Positions 24,946 to 34,133 of a stretch of 61,559 bases of DNA are shown here, piece after piece. Every line of letters starts with the position of its first letter. Positions within the stretch are counted from its first letter, which is position 1. This DNA is from Neoalteromonas facilis (GTDB lineage: Bacteria > Pseudomonadota > Gammaproteobacteria > Enterobacterales > Alteromonadaceae). The notes under the pieces are model-generated. The model did no database searches, had not been told where the DNA came from, and saw nothing but the letters and a program-made list of their open reading frames with translations. Position numbers and translations under genes: made by a program. Location of the stretch: contig NZ_PEAY01000009.1 in assembly GCF_002807665.1 (NCBI RefSeq), positions 1-61,559 on the forward strand. The letters run 5' to 3'.

Positions 24946-25114
24946 CTCTAGACTCTAGACATTACTGACGATGCCTATCCTATCCATTCATTTTTGATTC
25001 GCCAAACGTTTTGTGAGATTCAGCGTTCACGTTCACCTGTACCAAAAATTGCTTGTACTTCATTGACGCTATGTTTAGCCTTGCGCAAAAGGAACCAAAA
25101 CATAGGAAAGTTTT

Positions 25115-25969
25115 ATGCGCAGATGCTACTTAATCTCTTTATTACTCGCACTTTCATTTAACATCCAAGCCGCGTCTGTTTGGAAAGTAAGCCATGAGGG
25201 TAAATCGCTTTACATTGGCGGTACCGTTCATATTTTGAGTGAAAGTGACTACCCATTACCAGCAGAATACAAGCGCGCATACGATGCTTCAGAAAAACTT
25301 ATTTTTGAAACCGATATGGCCGCCTTGCAGTCGATGGAATTCCAACAAAAAACCATGGCGATGATGACCTATCAAGATGGTCGCACGTTTAAAGACGAGT
25401 TATCGGAAAGTGTCAGTCAAGCTGTCGAGACTCATTTAACCGCCCGAGGCGTACCCGTTCAGAACTTATTAACCTTTAAACCGTCGCTACTATCGATCAC
25501 ATTGAGCATGATTGAATTTCAAGTGATAGGACTTACTACTCAGGGGGTTGATAAATATTACGCGACCCTTGCAATGGGCGACAATAAACCAACGGGTTGG
25601 CTAGAAACGCCTGATCAGCAACTGAATTTCCTTGCCAGCCTTGGTAAAGGTCAAGAAGATCAGTTGATCCAATATACGCTTGAAGAAATCAAAACGCTCA
25701 AACCTTCAATTGACGAGCTACTACAACAATGGCGAGCAGGCGATATGAAAGCCCTAGCGGCGTCTAATGTTGACGAAATGAAAGCGCAATTTCCGGCGGT
25801 TTATCATGATTTGTTAGTCGCGCGAAACAATAATTGGCTACCTCAGATAGAGGCAATGCTCAGCGATGATACAACTGAATTTGTTTTAGTTGGCGTATTA
25901 CATTTAGCTGGTCCAGACAGCGTATTACATCTTCTTGAATCAAAAGGCTATAGCGTAGAGAAACTTTAA
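25115..25969 (+). CDS. TraB/GumN-family protein
   Basis: A 284-residue exported protein. The signal peptide (LISLLLALSFNIQA) is followed by the two family motifs: LYIGGTVHIL near the N-terminus and VLVGVLHLAGPDSVLHLL near the C-terminus. The paired G-x-x-H histidines and conserved acidic residues resemble a Tiki/TraB metalloprotease fold, but bacterial members lack assigned substrates. AGGA lies ~7 nt before ATG. A terminator hairpin follows. Confidence 0.85.
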   Translation: MRRCYLISLLLALSFNIQAASVWKVSHEGKSLYIGGTVHILSESDYPLPAEYKRAYDASEKLIFETDMAALQSMEFQQKTMAMMTYQDGRTFKDELSESVSQAVETHLTARGVPVQNLLTFKPSLLSITLSMIEFQVIGLTTQGVDKYYATLAMGDNKPTGWLETPDQQLNFLASLGKGQEDQLIQYTLEEIKTLKPSIDELLQQWRAGDMKALAASNVDEMKAQFPAVYHDLLVARNNNWLPQIEAMLSDDTTEFVLVGVLHLAGPDSVLHLLESKGYSVEKL

Positions 25970-25995
25970 ATAAAAATAGCGTGATAATTAATGCG

Positions 25996-26021
25996 AAGAA
26001 GGCACCAATAGGTGCCTTCTT
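25996..26021. terminator. Bidirectional terminator between convergent genes
   Basis: AAGAAGGCACC and GGTGCCTTCTT make a perfect 11-bp stem with a 4-nt loop (AATA), placed between the stops of the TraB-like gene (25969) and the minus-strand gene (26023). Confidence 0.75.
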
Positions 26022-26022
26022 A

Positions 26023-26310
26023 CTATTTAATTTGAGATAAAAAGTAGTGATACGAATGCACAAATGCGTCGCGAATTTTCTTCGCTTCTTTTGCATATTC
26101 CTCTAATTTCTCATCACTTTCATCTTTCCACTGCTCCAGTTTACTCGCCAGAGGCTTAAGTTGCTCTTTAACAGGTGCCACCTTTTCTTCAATTTCGGCT
26201 TTCATTTCAGCTTGGGTTTGATGGGCTTTACTTTCAAGCTCGTCCACCTTGGTGTTAATTTCGTCAATTGCGTTTTTTAACTTTTCAACATATTCGTCAC
26301 GTGTAGTCAT
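26023..26310 (-). CDS. Small coiled-coil protein
   Basis: A 95-residue, very charged protein, almost entirely helical, with heptad patterning (EKLKNAIDEINTKVDELESK, then KVAPVKEQLKPLASKLEQW). No membrane segment. It resembles short coiled-coil proteins annotated as hypothetical in marine bacteria; no function can be given. Confidence 0.65.
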   Translation of the reverse strand: MTTRDEYVEKLKNAIDEINTKVDELESKAHQTQAEMKAEIEEKVAPVKEQLKPLASKLEQWKDESDEKLEEYAKEAKKIRDAFVHSYHYFLSQIK

Positions 26311-26412
26311 TAGTTTCCCTCTTTTTGAAGTGCTCAGTTAACTGCTGATCAAACTTTAAACAGCTACAACAATATCTACTTTGACTTATATCAACTTTCT
26401 ATTCGGTAACCT

Positions 26413-26817
26413 TTAACTGATCGGGATAGTCGAGAGAGATCCTAACAATTGTATTGCGTGTTCAGTGTCTTGTTTAGGAACGAAAATATGATCGTGGTAG
26501 TAAGCCGCAATCACGTTTGCGCTGATCCCATTGTCGGCTAGCACTTTCGAAACAGCAGCCGTCAAACCAACCGCTTGAAGGCTGGAATGAACCGACAATG
26601 TAATACAACTAAAAATAGCTTCGTAATCTAACCCTGCTTTTTCGGCATCAGATTGCAAACAAACAATCGTTAGGCCTTCGGCTTCCCTGAAAGTCGCTTT
26701 GGGCACAAATCCATCTGGAAGCTCGTTACGAGGTGAGCAACAAAAAACGTAATCATGCTTGTCACATATTGGTTGGAGCTGAGAGAGTAATGTAGCGAGA
26801 TCGTTGATGCCTGACAT
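26413..26817 (-). CDS. ACT-domain-like regulatory protein
   Basis: A 134-residue protein. FVPKATFREAEGLTIVCL and the C-terminal LQAVGLTAAVSKVLADNGISANVIAAYYHDHIFV have the beta-alpha-beta pattern of ACT domains, which bind amino acids or other small ligands. The start at 26817 (GGAA 7 nt upstream) is chosen because the longer frame to 26898 begins inside the ahpF terminator. Ligand unknown. Confidence 0.75.
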   Translation of the reverse strand: MSGINDLATLLSQLQPICDKHDYVFCCSPRNELPDGFVPKATFREAEGLTIVCLQSDAEKAGLDYEAIFSCITLSVHSSLQAVGLTAAVSKVLADNGISANVIAAYYHDHIFVPKQDTEHAIQLLGSLSTIPIS

Positions 26818-26883
26818 AGATGTTTCCGTTACACTTTTACAAATAAAGACTATCAATGATCTCCTCATCATTTTGCAAGGTAT

Positions 26884-26912
26884 AAAAAAACCGGTCATGA
26901 GACCGGCTTTTT
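26884..26912. terminator. Terminator downstream of ahpF
   Basis: CCGGTC-ATGA-GACCGG stem flanked by an A-run on the left and T-run on the right, so it can act in both directions; on the minus strand it follows the ahpF stop by 13 nt. Confidence 0.8.
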
Positions 26913-26924
26913 GATTTGGCTCTG

Positions 26925-28514
26925 TTAAGCAGCCTGCATTTCTGATGTTTCCTCTTCCACTTCATGGCTAAGAAGGTATTCGAATGCAGCTAGCGACGCT
27001 TTCGCTCCTTCACCCATTGAAATGACAATTTGCTTATATGGCACAGTGGTCACGTCACCTGCGGCAAAAATACCTGCCTCAGACGTTTGGCACTTTTCAT
27101 CTACAATAATTTCACCATATTTCGTCAGCTCTACAACCCCTTGCATAAACTGGCTATTGGGGACTAAACCAATCTGCACAAATACACCTGCTAAACCCAA
27201 CGTATGCACTTCTTCTGTTGCGCGGTCTTGATATTCAATCGCGTTGACCTTGCCACCTTCAGCTAAGATCTGGCGAGTCGCTGCATTTTTAATGATCGTA
27301 ATGTTTTCGCGTTTGTTGGCCTGATCAATTAATACTTGGTCAGCTTTTAATTCAGGCATAAATTCAAACACCGTGACCGATTTAACTATCCCTGCAAGGT
27401 CTAATGCAGCTTCAATTCCAGAATTACCACCACCGATAACCGCAACATCTTTACCCTTGAAGAATGGACCGTCGCAATGCGGACAGTACGCTACGCCATT
27501 ACCGACATTCTCTTTCTCGCCGGGAACACCCAGTTCACGCCAGCGCGCACCAGTGGCAACAATCACTGATCGAGTACGGATGATCTCTCCTGACGATAGC
27601 TGGATTGTTTTCACATTACCCTGCTCAATCGAATCAACACGCACGTGTTCTTTGAGGGTGATGTCGTAATCTTTAACGTGCTCCATCAAGTTTCCAACTA
27701 ACTCAGGCCCTGTGGTTTTCGGCACCGAAATTAAGTTTTCAATGCCCATTGTATCTTTAACCTGGCCACCAAAACGGTCTGCTACTACCGTTACTTTCAA
27801 GCCTTTTCGCGCACTGTAAATCGCTGAGGCAACTCCCGCTGGACCACCGCCGATAACCGCAACGTCTTGAATGGGTAATTTCTGCCCTTTGTTTGCATCT
27901 TTGAGCGATGGATCACGTTCTAACAGTTTTTCAATCAAGGTTGACGCATCAACTTTACCGTTCGCAAATAGCTCACCGTTTAGGTAAACACTCGGTACAC
28001 CTTGAATGTCTCGCTCTTGGATCAACTGTGGATAGACGCCACCATCAATCATTTCTGCTTCAATATGTTTATTCAACAAGGCGAACTGATTCACCGCCTG
28101 CACTACGTCTGGACAGTTGTGACAGCTCAGACTGATAAACACTTCAAATTTTAAATCTTCTTTGACGGCTTCAATAATACCCTTAAGGCTCTCGTCAACC
28201 TTCAACTCGGTACCTGAGGCATGCAGCACAGCCAATACCAGAGAGTTGAATTCGTGCCCACCTGGCACACCTGAGAATCGGATCCCAGTGTCTTCGCCAT
28301 CAGCTTCTAATAAAAAGCTAACAGAACTGCGTAGCTTAGCGCCCATATCACGCTGTTCTACTGAAATTTTGTCGCTCACCCCGGCAATGTCCGACAAGAA
28401 CTTCACAAGCTCTTCGCGCTTGCTGTGGTCACCGGTTTGTACGACGAAAGTAATGTTTTTTTGCATTGACTCAAAATAGCCTTTCAATGCATTTAAGATA
28501 TCCTGATTTAACAC
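26925..28514 (-). CDS. ahpF: Alkyl hydroperoxide reductase subunit F
   Basis: A 529-residue NADH-dependent flavoprotein that reduces AhpC. It has the N-terminal tandem thioredoxin-like domain with SCHNC. FAD ([17 protein letters not shown]) and NAD ([15 protein letters not shown]) motifs and the second redox centre CPHC are also present. Length matches the family (~520). The start is GTG. It lies 79 nt downstream of ahpC and is probably expressed with it under OxyR. A bidirectional terminator follows. Confidence 0.95.
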   Translation of the reverse strand: MLNQDILNALKGYFESMQKNITFVVQTGDHSKREELVKFLSDIAGVSDKISVEQRDMGAKLRSSVSFLLEADGEDTGIRFSGVPGGHEFNSLVLAVLHASGTELKVDESLKGIIEAVKEDLKFEVFISLSCHNCPDVVQAVNQFALLNKHIEAEMIDGGVYPQLIQERDIQGVPSVYLNGELFANGKVDASTLIEKLLERDPSLKDANKGQKLPIQDVAVIGGGPAGVASAIYSARKGLKVTVVADRFGGQVKDTMGIENLISVPKTTGPELVGNLMEHVKDYDITLKEHVRVDSIEQGNVKTIQLSSGEIIRTRSVIVATGARWRELGVPGEKENVGNGVAYCPHCDGPFFKGKDVAVIGGGNSGIEAALDLAGIVKSVTVFEFMPELKADQVLIDQANKRENITIIKNAATRQILAEGGKVNAIEYQDRATEEVHTLGLAGVFVQIGLVPNSQFMQGVVELTKYGEIIVDEKCQTSEAGIFAAGDVTTVPYKQIVISMGEGAKASLAAFEYLLSHEVEEETSEMQAA

Positions 28515-28593
28515 GGTTCTCTGCCTTATCTGTTTGTTCGAGGTAGGGAGCGATTACTCGCTCCCTCGCGATGCTTTATCTAAGTAATAAGAC

Positions 28594-29157
28594 TTAGATT
28601 TTGCCTACTAGGTCTAGAGAAGGCGCTAGTGTTGCTTCACCTTCTTTCCATTTAGCAGGACATACTTCACCTGGGTGAGACGCAACATACTGTGCAGCTT
28701 TAACTTTACGCACTAGGTCGTCTGCGTCGCGGCCAATACCTTCAGAGGTGATTTCCATTGCTTGGATGATACCGTCTGGGTCAACCACGAAGGTTGCACG
28801 ATCCGCTAGGCCCATGTTTTCACGCATACAATCGAAGTTGCGCGTGATTTCACCCGTAGGGTCACCAATCATCGCGAACTTGATTTTAGCGATTGTGTCA
28901 GACGCTTCGTGCCATGCTGCGTGTGTGAAGTGAGTGTCAGTAGACACTGAAAATACTTCTACACCGCGTGACTGAAGTTCTTCGTATTTGTCAGCAATGT
29001 CGCCTAGCTCTGTAGGGCATACAAACGTGAAGTCCGCTGGATAAAATACAAATACAGCCCACTTACCTTGGATGTCGTCACTACTTACTTCAACGAATTC
29101 GCCATTTTTAAATGCGTTAGCTTTAAATGGTTTAATCGCAGTGTTAATCAATGCCAT
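28594..29157 (-). CDS. ahpC: Alkyl hydroperoxide reductase subunit C (2-Cys peroxiredoxin)
   Basis: A 187-residue peroxiredoxin that detoxifies H2O2, organic peroxides and peroxynitrite in the cytosol. The peroxidatic Cys47 lies in FTFVCPTE and the resolving Cys166 in GEVCPAKW, both at the positions seen in E. coli AhpC. GGAG precedes the ATG. AhpF, its reductase, is next downstream. Confidence 0.96.
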   Translation of the reverse strand: MALINTAIKPFKANAFKNGEFVEVSSDDIQGKWAVFVFYPADFTFVCPTELGDIADKYEELQSRGVEVFSVSTDTHFTHAAWHEASDTIAKIKFAMIGDPTGEITRNFDCMRENMGLADRATFVVDPDGIIQAMEITSEGIGRDADDLVRKVKAAQYVASHPGEVCPAKWKEGEATLAPSLDLVGKI

Positions 29158-29479
29158 GTTTACTCTCCGTTTTTAGAATGAAAGGTGACAACGACGTGTT
29201 CTCACCTAGGTTATTTAGTTAACAGTCCACGTTCAGAAGCCCGTGAATGGGTGTTAATTAAGAACTGGTGAGTATAGTAGAGGGGCCTGCAAAAAAAAGA
29301 TAATTGGTAAAATCGAAAGTCTTAATCATGTTTTTCAATTAACAGACTTAAATCTGTTCAATTGTTCATAATTTCCACATTGGCTGTACATCGAGCGTAC
29401 AAGACCATTCGCTTTGTTCCGCAATGGCTTGCCCTGTTTACTGTGGGACCGTATGACATCCTTGTCCGGCCACCTGTGA
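29158..29479 (-). promoter_or_regulatory. ahpC promoter region
   Basis: No gene is seen in this 322-bp gap. On the minus strand TATACT at 29276-29271 makes a good -10 box for ahpC, but the -35 position is only an A/T run, as expected for an activator-dependent promoter. An AT-rich stretch at about 29300-29335 has a loose resemblance to an OxyR site, which is weak evidence. Confidence 0.45.
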
Positions 29480-30616
29480 CTATCCCCGTTGGGCGGAATC
29501 TATCAACGCAGAACGTTGTTTTTTCCAAAGGCTCAGCACTGCAGACTCTTTCTGTGGGCTTATCGTCCCTCTGCCGCCAAATAAGAAACCATCATCGGGA
29601 TTTCTTGAAAAGTAACCTTTGAGTTGATCATTGATCATGGCCGTCATCGGGCGATTTTCTAAGCCGGCATCGAGCGCTTTTGATACATCGATGTGGTAAA
29701 ACCCTTTTAATTGCGGACGCCACAGGGGGAGATCGCGATACGGTTGTATATCTTGCTGCTCAAGAAATTCTGGAGTAACCCATACTTTTTGATGCGGTTT
29801 ACGAGTAACAGCCTCAACCTGTTGCAAATAATCAGAGAAATCATTCGTTGGATAGGCAACATTGAACGCCCCCGTATGACCAACATCAAAACTTTTCAGC
29901 ATAAACTTCGACATAGACGTGACGTCACAAACTTGCATGACATGGTTATCTTGTTTGGGCAGTAAAATTTCTCCTCCGCGATAAAATCTAACTGGCCAGT
30001 ATGGCTCATATATTCTCGCAGGCGTCCTATCGCTTCTCATCCCATGAGACCGGAACGTTGAGGATTTATCGGGTAATTCCTCAAATAGAAATAACTCGGC
30101 AAGCGTTTTACGTTGTGCATAGTGTAAATTGTCGGCTTTGGCATCGACCGAAGACACATCCAACAGTGGATACTCCTCGTTTATGCCAACATGCTGACGA
30201 TCTTTATACACTGAAATACTTGATACATATTGATAGTGTCCGATCTTACCTTTTAACAAGCGGACCATATCTAAAACGGCTTGTGGCGATTTTTGCCATG
30301 TATCAATGACCAAATCATACCGGTGTGAGCGTATATGGGCTTTTAAGTTGGCCAGACCGCTACCGTCTTTAATTTCTCGGTCGCCGCGGATCCAAGTCAG
30401 CTCTTTAAATAAATCTGGATTAGTAAAGCCTCGATTAAATAAGGTTACCGTATACCCTTGCTTTAATAACGCATTGACAATATTGGGCCCAAAGAAATCC
30501 CTACCGCCTAACACTAATGCGCGTTTCTGCGCTGATGCATACGCGGGAAAACTTGTGGTCATTGCGACTGTTGCTGAGGCGGTAATAGCCGCTTTGATAA
30601 AATCTCGTCTGTCCAT
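29480..30616 (-). CDS. Tat-exported NAD-dependent epimerase/dehydratase-like protein
   Basis: A 378-residue protein starting MDRRDFIKAA, a twin-arginine signal with a short hydrophobic core and ASA cleavage site. It is followed by a Rossmann motif LVLGGRDFFGPNIVNALLKQG and an extended-SDR layout with YVSSISVYKD. Sugar epimerase-type enzymes are usually cytoplasmic, so export of a folded, cofactor-loaded enzyme by Tat is notable. Catalytic Tyr-x-x-x-Lys may be YAQRK (in LHYAQRKTLAEL). The LytTR gene lies 85 nt upstream on the same strand. Confidence 0.8.
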   Translation of the reverse strand: MDRRDFIKAAITASATVAMTTSFPAYASAQKRALVLGGRDFFGPNIVNALLKQGYTVTLFNRGFTNPDLFKELTWIRGDREIKDGSGLANLKAHIRSHRYDLVIDTWQKSPQAVLDMVRLLKGKIGHYQYVSSISVYKDRQHVGINEEYPLLDVSSVDAKADNLHYAQRKTLAELFLFEELPDKSSTFRSHGMRSDRTPARIYEPYWPVRFYRGGEILLPKQDNHVMQVCDVTSMSKFMLKSFDVGHTGAFNVAYPTNDFSDYLQQVEAVTRKPHQKVWVTPEFLEQQDIQPYRDLPLWRPQLKGFYHIDVSKALDAGLENRPMTAMINDQLKGYFSRNPDDGFLFGGRGTISPQKESAVLSLWKKQRSALIDSAQRG

Positions 30617-30700
30617 AAGTACCTCTAGATGTAACTACTATGGACATGAGAATGTAACACTCGTCCCTTGAATCAAAGGGGCTAGGGACGAATGTTCGGG

Positions 30701-31462
30701 CTATGGGGACGTGTGTAAGCAATCGTGCACTAACTTGGTGTAAGTACGACCGATATTCACCGTTATCTGATTTGGCAGTACAGCCCGATAACTCGCGTTA
30801 GAGTATTTCTCAATCTGCTTAATTTGTGTTTTGTTTACGATGGCTGATCGGCTAACTTGAACAAACTCGCCCTGCTCTAACAGTGTTTGCATGTTTTTCA
30901 AGGTTTCCCTAATCACGATTTCTTTATCCATTGTGTATACAGAAAGATAATTCTTTGCAGCTACAACGGCTAAAACCTCATTATCCTCTATCTGGTATGT
31001 ATGTAATCCATCATTTAACAGTAGAGGCTGCTTTTTTATCTTATCGGCATGGGCTGATTTTATTGCGATCAATTGACGTAAGTACAAAACAGTGGAAGCA
31101 ATTGCTGCGGCAATCAACATGTTTTGTAGCCAGCGTTTATTCATTAAATGGATAAACGATTGCCAAAGTGTTTTATCCACCTCTAGCAGCAGCTGATAAA
31201 TGGATGAAGAGACCATAATTTGCGCAGGGCCGGCAAACAAAATAAACCCGAAAAATATCCATCGGCGATGATGCTCAGGCATATACTGGATTAACAATAA
31301 CGTTAACCCGGACCAGCACAGCCAATCCACCAAACTCCACAGTAATGATATGGCGACTGGTTGGTTAAAATACACAGAAAAATGGATCCACTGGAAAACC
31401 ACAACCAGTACCAAGCCGGCTAAAAACATCATTCGGTGTTGCTTAGATTGAAAGAGCTCCAT
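30701..31462 (-). CDS. LytTR-family DNA-binding regulator with membrane domain
   Basis: About 253 residues. Four hydrophobic helices lie in the first ~140 residues (MMFLAGLVLVVVFQWI, ISLLWSLVDWLCWSGL, IFFGFILFAGPAQIM, LIAAAIASTVLYL). A C-terminal LytTR domain follows with VLAVVAAKNYLSVYTMDKEIVIRETL and FVQVSRSAIVNKTQI. The start at 31462 is preferred because AGGAGG precedes it by 6 nt. A membrane-bound regulator of this class usually controls a neighbouring gene, here perhaps the epimerase-like one. Confidence 0.85.
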   Translation of the reverse strand: MELFQSKQHRMMFLAGLVLVVVFQWIHFSVYFNQPVAISLLWSLVDWLCWSGLTLLLIQYMPEHHRRWIFFGFILFAGPAQIMVSSSIYQLLLEVDKTLWQSFIHLMNKRWLQNMLIAAAIASTVLYLRQLIAIKSAHADKIKKQPLLLNDGLHTYQIEDNEVLAVVAAKNYLSVYTMDKEIVIRETLKNMQTLLEQGEFVQVSRSAIVNKTQIKQIEKYSNASYRAVLPNQITVNIGRTYTKLVHDCLHTSP

Positions 31463-31615
31463 GCCTCGCCTCCTAGAGAAACTCACTTCATTGTATAATA
31501 CGGACTTGCAGCACTAGCCTCTAATTCAAGCACCTTAAAATTCGACAAAACACAAAAAATCCGCGTTGTGACAACGCTGTTTACAATTTGAAATGGGTTT
31601 AAGCACCAAAGCGCC

Positions 31616-32056
31616 TCACGACTGGCTTTGCAGAAGCTCCAATGCGGCACGGATGTTGGCGGGAATTGGCACACTTTTATCACTAACCCGATCGACGAAT
31701 ACATGAACGAACCGTCCCAAAGCCGCTGCGGTTTGATGTCCTTCAGCAAATACGCCGAGCTCGTAAGTCACCGAGCTGTTGCCCAGTTTAGCCACCCGCA
31801 AGCCAATCTCTAAAGATTGAGGGTATGCTAAAGGCGCATAATAGTCGCAATGAGAATTCACGACATAAGCGACCGTGTCACTATTGTGAATATCTAGCCC
31901 ACCTTCTTCTATCAGGAAGCGATTTACTGCACTGTCAAAATAGCTGTAATACACAACATTATTGATGTGCCCATATATGTCATTGTCTGACCAGCGTGTA
32001 ACGATGGGTAAAAAACGATGAAACTGAAGTCGTTGTGGACGTGAGTGAGCCGTCAT
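31616..32056 (-). CDS. 4HBT-family acyl-CoA thioesterase
   Basis: A 146-residue hot-dog fold protein. RWSDNDIYGHINNVVYYSYFD carries the catalytic-Asp motif of the 4-hydroxybenzoyl-CoA thioesterase/YbgC class. It begins 4 nt after the stop of the alcohol dehydrogenase gene, so both are one transcription unit. Substrate unknown; fatty or aromatic acyl-CoA is likely. The 31463-31615 gap has a small GCGTTG-TGA-CAACGC hairpin but no gene. Confidence 0.85.
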   Translation of the reverse strand: MTAHSRPQRLQFHRFLPIVTRWSDNDIYGHINNVVYYSYFDSAVNRFLIEEGGLDIHNSDTVAYVVNSHCDYYAPLAYPQSLEIGLRVAKLGNSSVTYELGVFAEGHQTAAALGRFVHVFVDRVSDKSVPIPANIRAALELLQSQS

Positions 32057-32060
32057 TTTT

Positions 32061-33224
32061 CTAGAACGCCTGTTGGTAGATCGTCAAGGCATCATGCAAT
32101 TCGACTGGCCTTGGATTGTTTATCAATAACCGTTGTTGCAACATCGCGTCAGCAGCTAACGTATCCAAACTGTTTTCTGTCACGCCGCATTCACGGAGTT
32201 GGGTGGGTAATCCTAATGTCTTCGAAAGTGAGGCTACATGTTCAATCATCGCCATCGCAGCCTTTTCTTTGCTGTTCCCCGCTATCGCATCAGGACACAA
32301 GATTTTAGCCAACTCAGCGTACTCAGTAACAGCATGACTGAGATTAAAACGCAGCACATGGGGAAGTACCAGTGCATTACTCAAGCCATGAGAAATATGA
32401 TAGTGCCCACCTAACGGGTACGCCAACGCATGCACACCAGCCACCGGCGCATTGGCGAAAGCTTGCCCAGCCAACATCGCACCAAACAACATATTGACTC
32501 GCGCTTCTCTATTGCTGCCATTTTCAACTGCTTGTTGAATATTGCTATTGAGTATCTCCAACGCTTGACGCGCCAACATATCTGAATAGGGGTTCTTGCG
32601 CAGCTTACTGGTGTAGGCTTCTATCGCATGCACCATGGCATCAATACCCGTCGCAGCCGTTATATGCGGCGGTAGTCCAAGGGTAAGATCCGGATCTAAG
32701 ATGGCTAAGTCAGGTTGAAGCTTATCGGATACAACGCCCGCTTTAGTCGTGCCTCCGGTCGTCACAATAGAAATAGGCGTAACTTCTGATCCTGTGCCAG
32801 CTGTTGTCGGCACTTGCACTAACGGCAAACGGTAGCCGCGAATTTGATCAACCCCATATATGTCGTCTAAGTTTTGCTGGTTCTCAGGGTGAGCCAATAG
32901 TGCGACCAATTTAGCAACATCCATAGAACTACCGCCGCCAAATCCAACCACTGCTTCAACAGACTGCTGCTTACCCAACTCAACCGCGGTTAATACGGTT
33001 TGACTCGATGGGTCAGCCTCAACCTGATCAAAAATGGTTAAACTGATGTTGCCTTCCTCTAGCGTGGCTTTTGTCTTATCCAGCAAACCCACGCCACAAA
33101 TACCGGGGTCAGTGACTAACATGACGCGGGAAAAACGATGCTTCTGACAATACTCCAGTAAAGCCTGATCGACAGACTTGCCCAATATCATCTTAGCTGT
33201 AGTGGCAAAGGTAAATTCGTTCAT
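32061..33224 (-). CDS. Iron-containing (group III) alcohol dehydrogenase
   Basis: About 387 residues. NAD-binding GGGSSMDVAK, then TAGTGSEVTPISIVT and the metal-binding helix region with GMDAMVHAIEAYTS-like IDAMVHAIEAY and HGLSNALVLPHVLRF are all family hallmarks; length matches. It interconverts an alcohol and an aldehyde or ketone. The start at 33224 (after GAGAAC) is preferred to the longer frame from 33278. The thioesterase gene follows by 4 nt. Confidence 0.88.
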   Translation of the reverse strand: MNEFTFATTAKMILGKSVDQALLEYCQKHRFSRVMLVTDPGICGVGLLDKTKATLEEGNISLTIFDQVEADPSSQTVLTAVELGKQQSVEAVVGFGGGSSMDVAKLVALLAHPENQQNLDDIYGVDQIRGYRLPLVQVPTTAGTGSEVTPISIVTTGGTTKAGVVSDKLQPDLAILDPDLTLGLPPHITAATGIDAMVHAIEAYTSKLRKNPYSDMLARQALEILNSNIQQAVENGSNREARVNMLFGAMLAGQAFANAPVAGVHALAYPLGGHYHISHGLSNALVLPHVLRFNLSHAVTEYAELAKILCPDAIAGNSKEKAAMAMIEHVASLSKTLGLPTQLRECGVTENSLDTLAADAMLQQRLLINNPRPVELHDALTIYQQAF

Positions 33225-33357
33225 AGCGTTCTCATTTAAAGCCGCAAGCCTTAAGTAAAAACGAAGACACCAAACCAAGTCAAATCACTGAAATTAAGTC
33301 GTACCAATTCATCAAGTGCATGGTGGTTAAGCATCAATAAGGGGGTTGAAACCGAGG

Positions 33358-33741
33358 TTAAACCGTAATGTCCAAATGCACGCTCGGACCGTCGTCGTCG
33401 TCGTCGTCTTTTTTCTCCTCTGATTCACCCTGCGCATATTCCGCTTTAGAATGAATTATTGGCTCATCATCAGGTGTTACCGATTCGTCAGTGGTATCAA
33501 TGATAAGTCCGACGTGTTCGTCGCTGTAATCTTTAGCTTGAGAGTCATCTTCTTGTGATTGATGACGAGATTCTTTTTCTCTAAATAACGCAAGGTTTTC
33601 ACCAATTAAAGGCAGATTTTCTTCATCACGAGACGCGTGCACAGGGGTTTTCTTCGCCACCTTTTTGACATTACCACGGTCAGTTTTTACCGCTACGGTG
33701 CCACGTCGCGGCAACACAGAAAATAATAAGTCATTACTCAT
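33358..33741 (-). CDS. Acidic low-complexity hypothetical protein
   Basis: A 127-residue, very hydrophilic, acidic protein. It has a conserved-looking N-terminus (MSNDLLFSVLPRRGTVAVKT) and a C-terminal run EEKKDDDDDDGPSVHLDITV encoded by a GAC microsatellite. Mostly disordered by composition. GGGAGG 6 nt before the ATG at 33741 decides the start. Function unknown. Confidence 0.65.
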   Translation of the reverse strand: MSNDLLFSVLPRRGTVAVKTDRGNVKKVAKKTPVHASRDEENLPLIGENLALFREKESRHQSQEDDSQAKDYSDEHVGLIIDTTDESVTPDDEPIIHSKAEYAQGESEEKKDDDDDDGPSVHLDITV

Positions 33742-33957
33742 AGGCCCTCCCTGAATGGCCTCACCGGCAATATGCATGCCTCTATTACTCGTTTGGACGC
33801 CACATATAACTAAAAGTTTTATGCTATAGCCAACAAACGTGAATATTTCTTTAATGTTTATAGCAAAAACGTTGCAATATTGCTGCCACTTCGCTAATGT
33901 TTCGGCCCATTGAGGCTTTTATTTAATCGTTCGAGCCAATTAAGGATTCAAATTAAC

Positions 33958-33999
33958 ATGATTTTCATTTGCGCTGCTCATCACCATCAAAAAGCATAA
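33958..33999 (+). CDS. hisL: his operon leader peptide
   Basis: A 13-codon frame MIFICAAHHHQKA with three consecutive His codons (CAT CAC CAT). Ribosome stalling here when charged tRNA-His is scarce would favour the antiterminator in the downstream leader. AAGGA precedes the ATG by about 11 nt. Confidence 0.85.
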   Translation: MIFICAAHHHQKA

Positions 34000-34087
34000 C
34001 CTTTCAGGTTTGTGCTGGAAGGTATATTGTCCTTCCGGCGGCGCGAAAGTAATTGACACCCTCGGAAGGCTCTTCCGGGGGTTTTTT
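34000..34087 (+). promoter_or_regulatory. his attenuator (pause hairpin, antiterminator, terminator)
   Basis: Three competing structures are visible. ACCTTTCAG/CTGGAAGGT is a pause hairpin at about 33999-34023. CCTTCCG (34031-34037) can pair with CGGAAGG (34063-34069) as antiterminator. CCCTCGGAAG (34059-34068) pairs with CTTCCGGGGG (34072-34081), followed by six T (34082-34087), as the terminator. With hisL this is a classic translation-coupled attenuator. Confidence 0.85.
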
Positions 34088-34133
34088 GTTTCTAGCGCTG
34101 TGAAAACACTTATCAACAAGAGGATAAACACTC

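Noticed and set aside
26818-26898. N-terminal extension of the ACT-domain protein
   Set aside because: The upstream start lies in the bidirectional terminator of ahpF; the ATG at 26817 has its own ribosome site.
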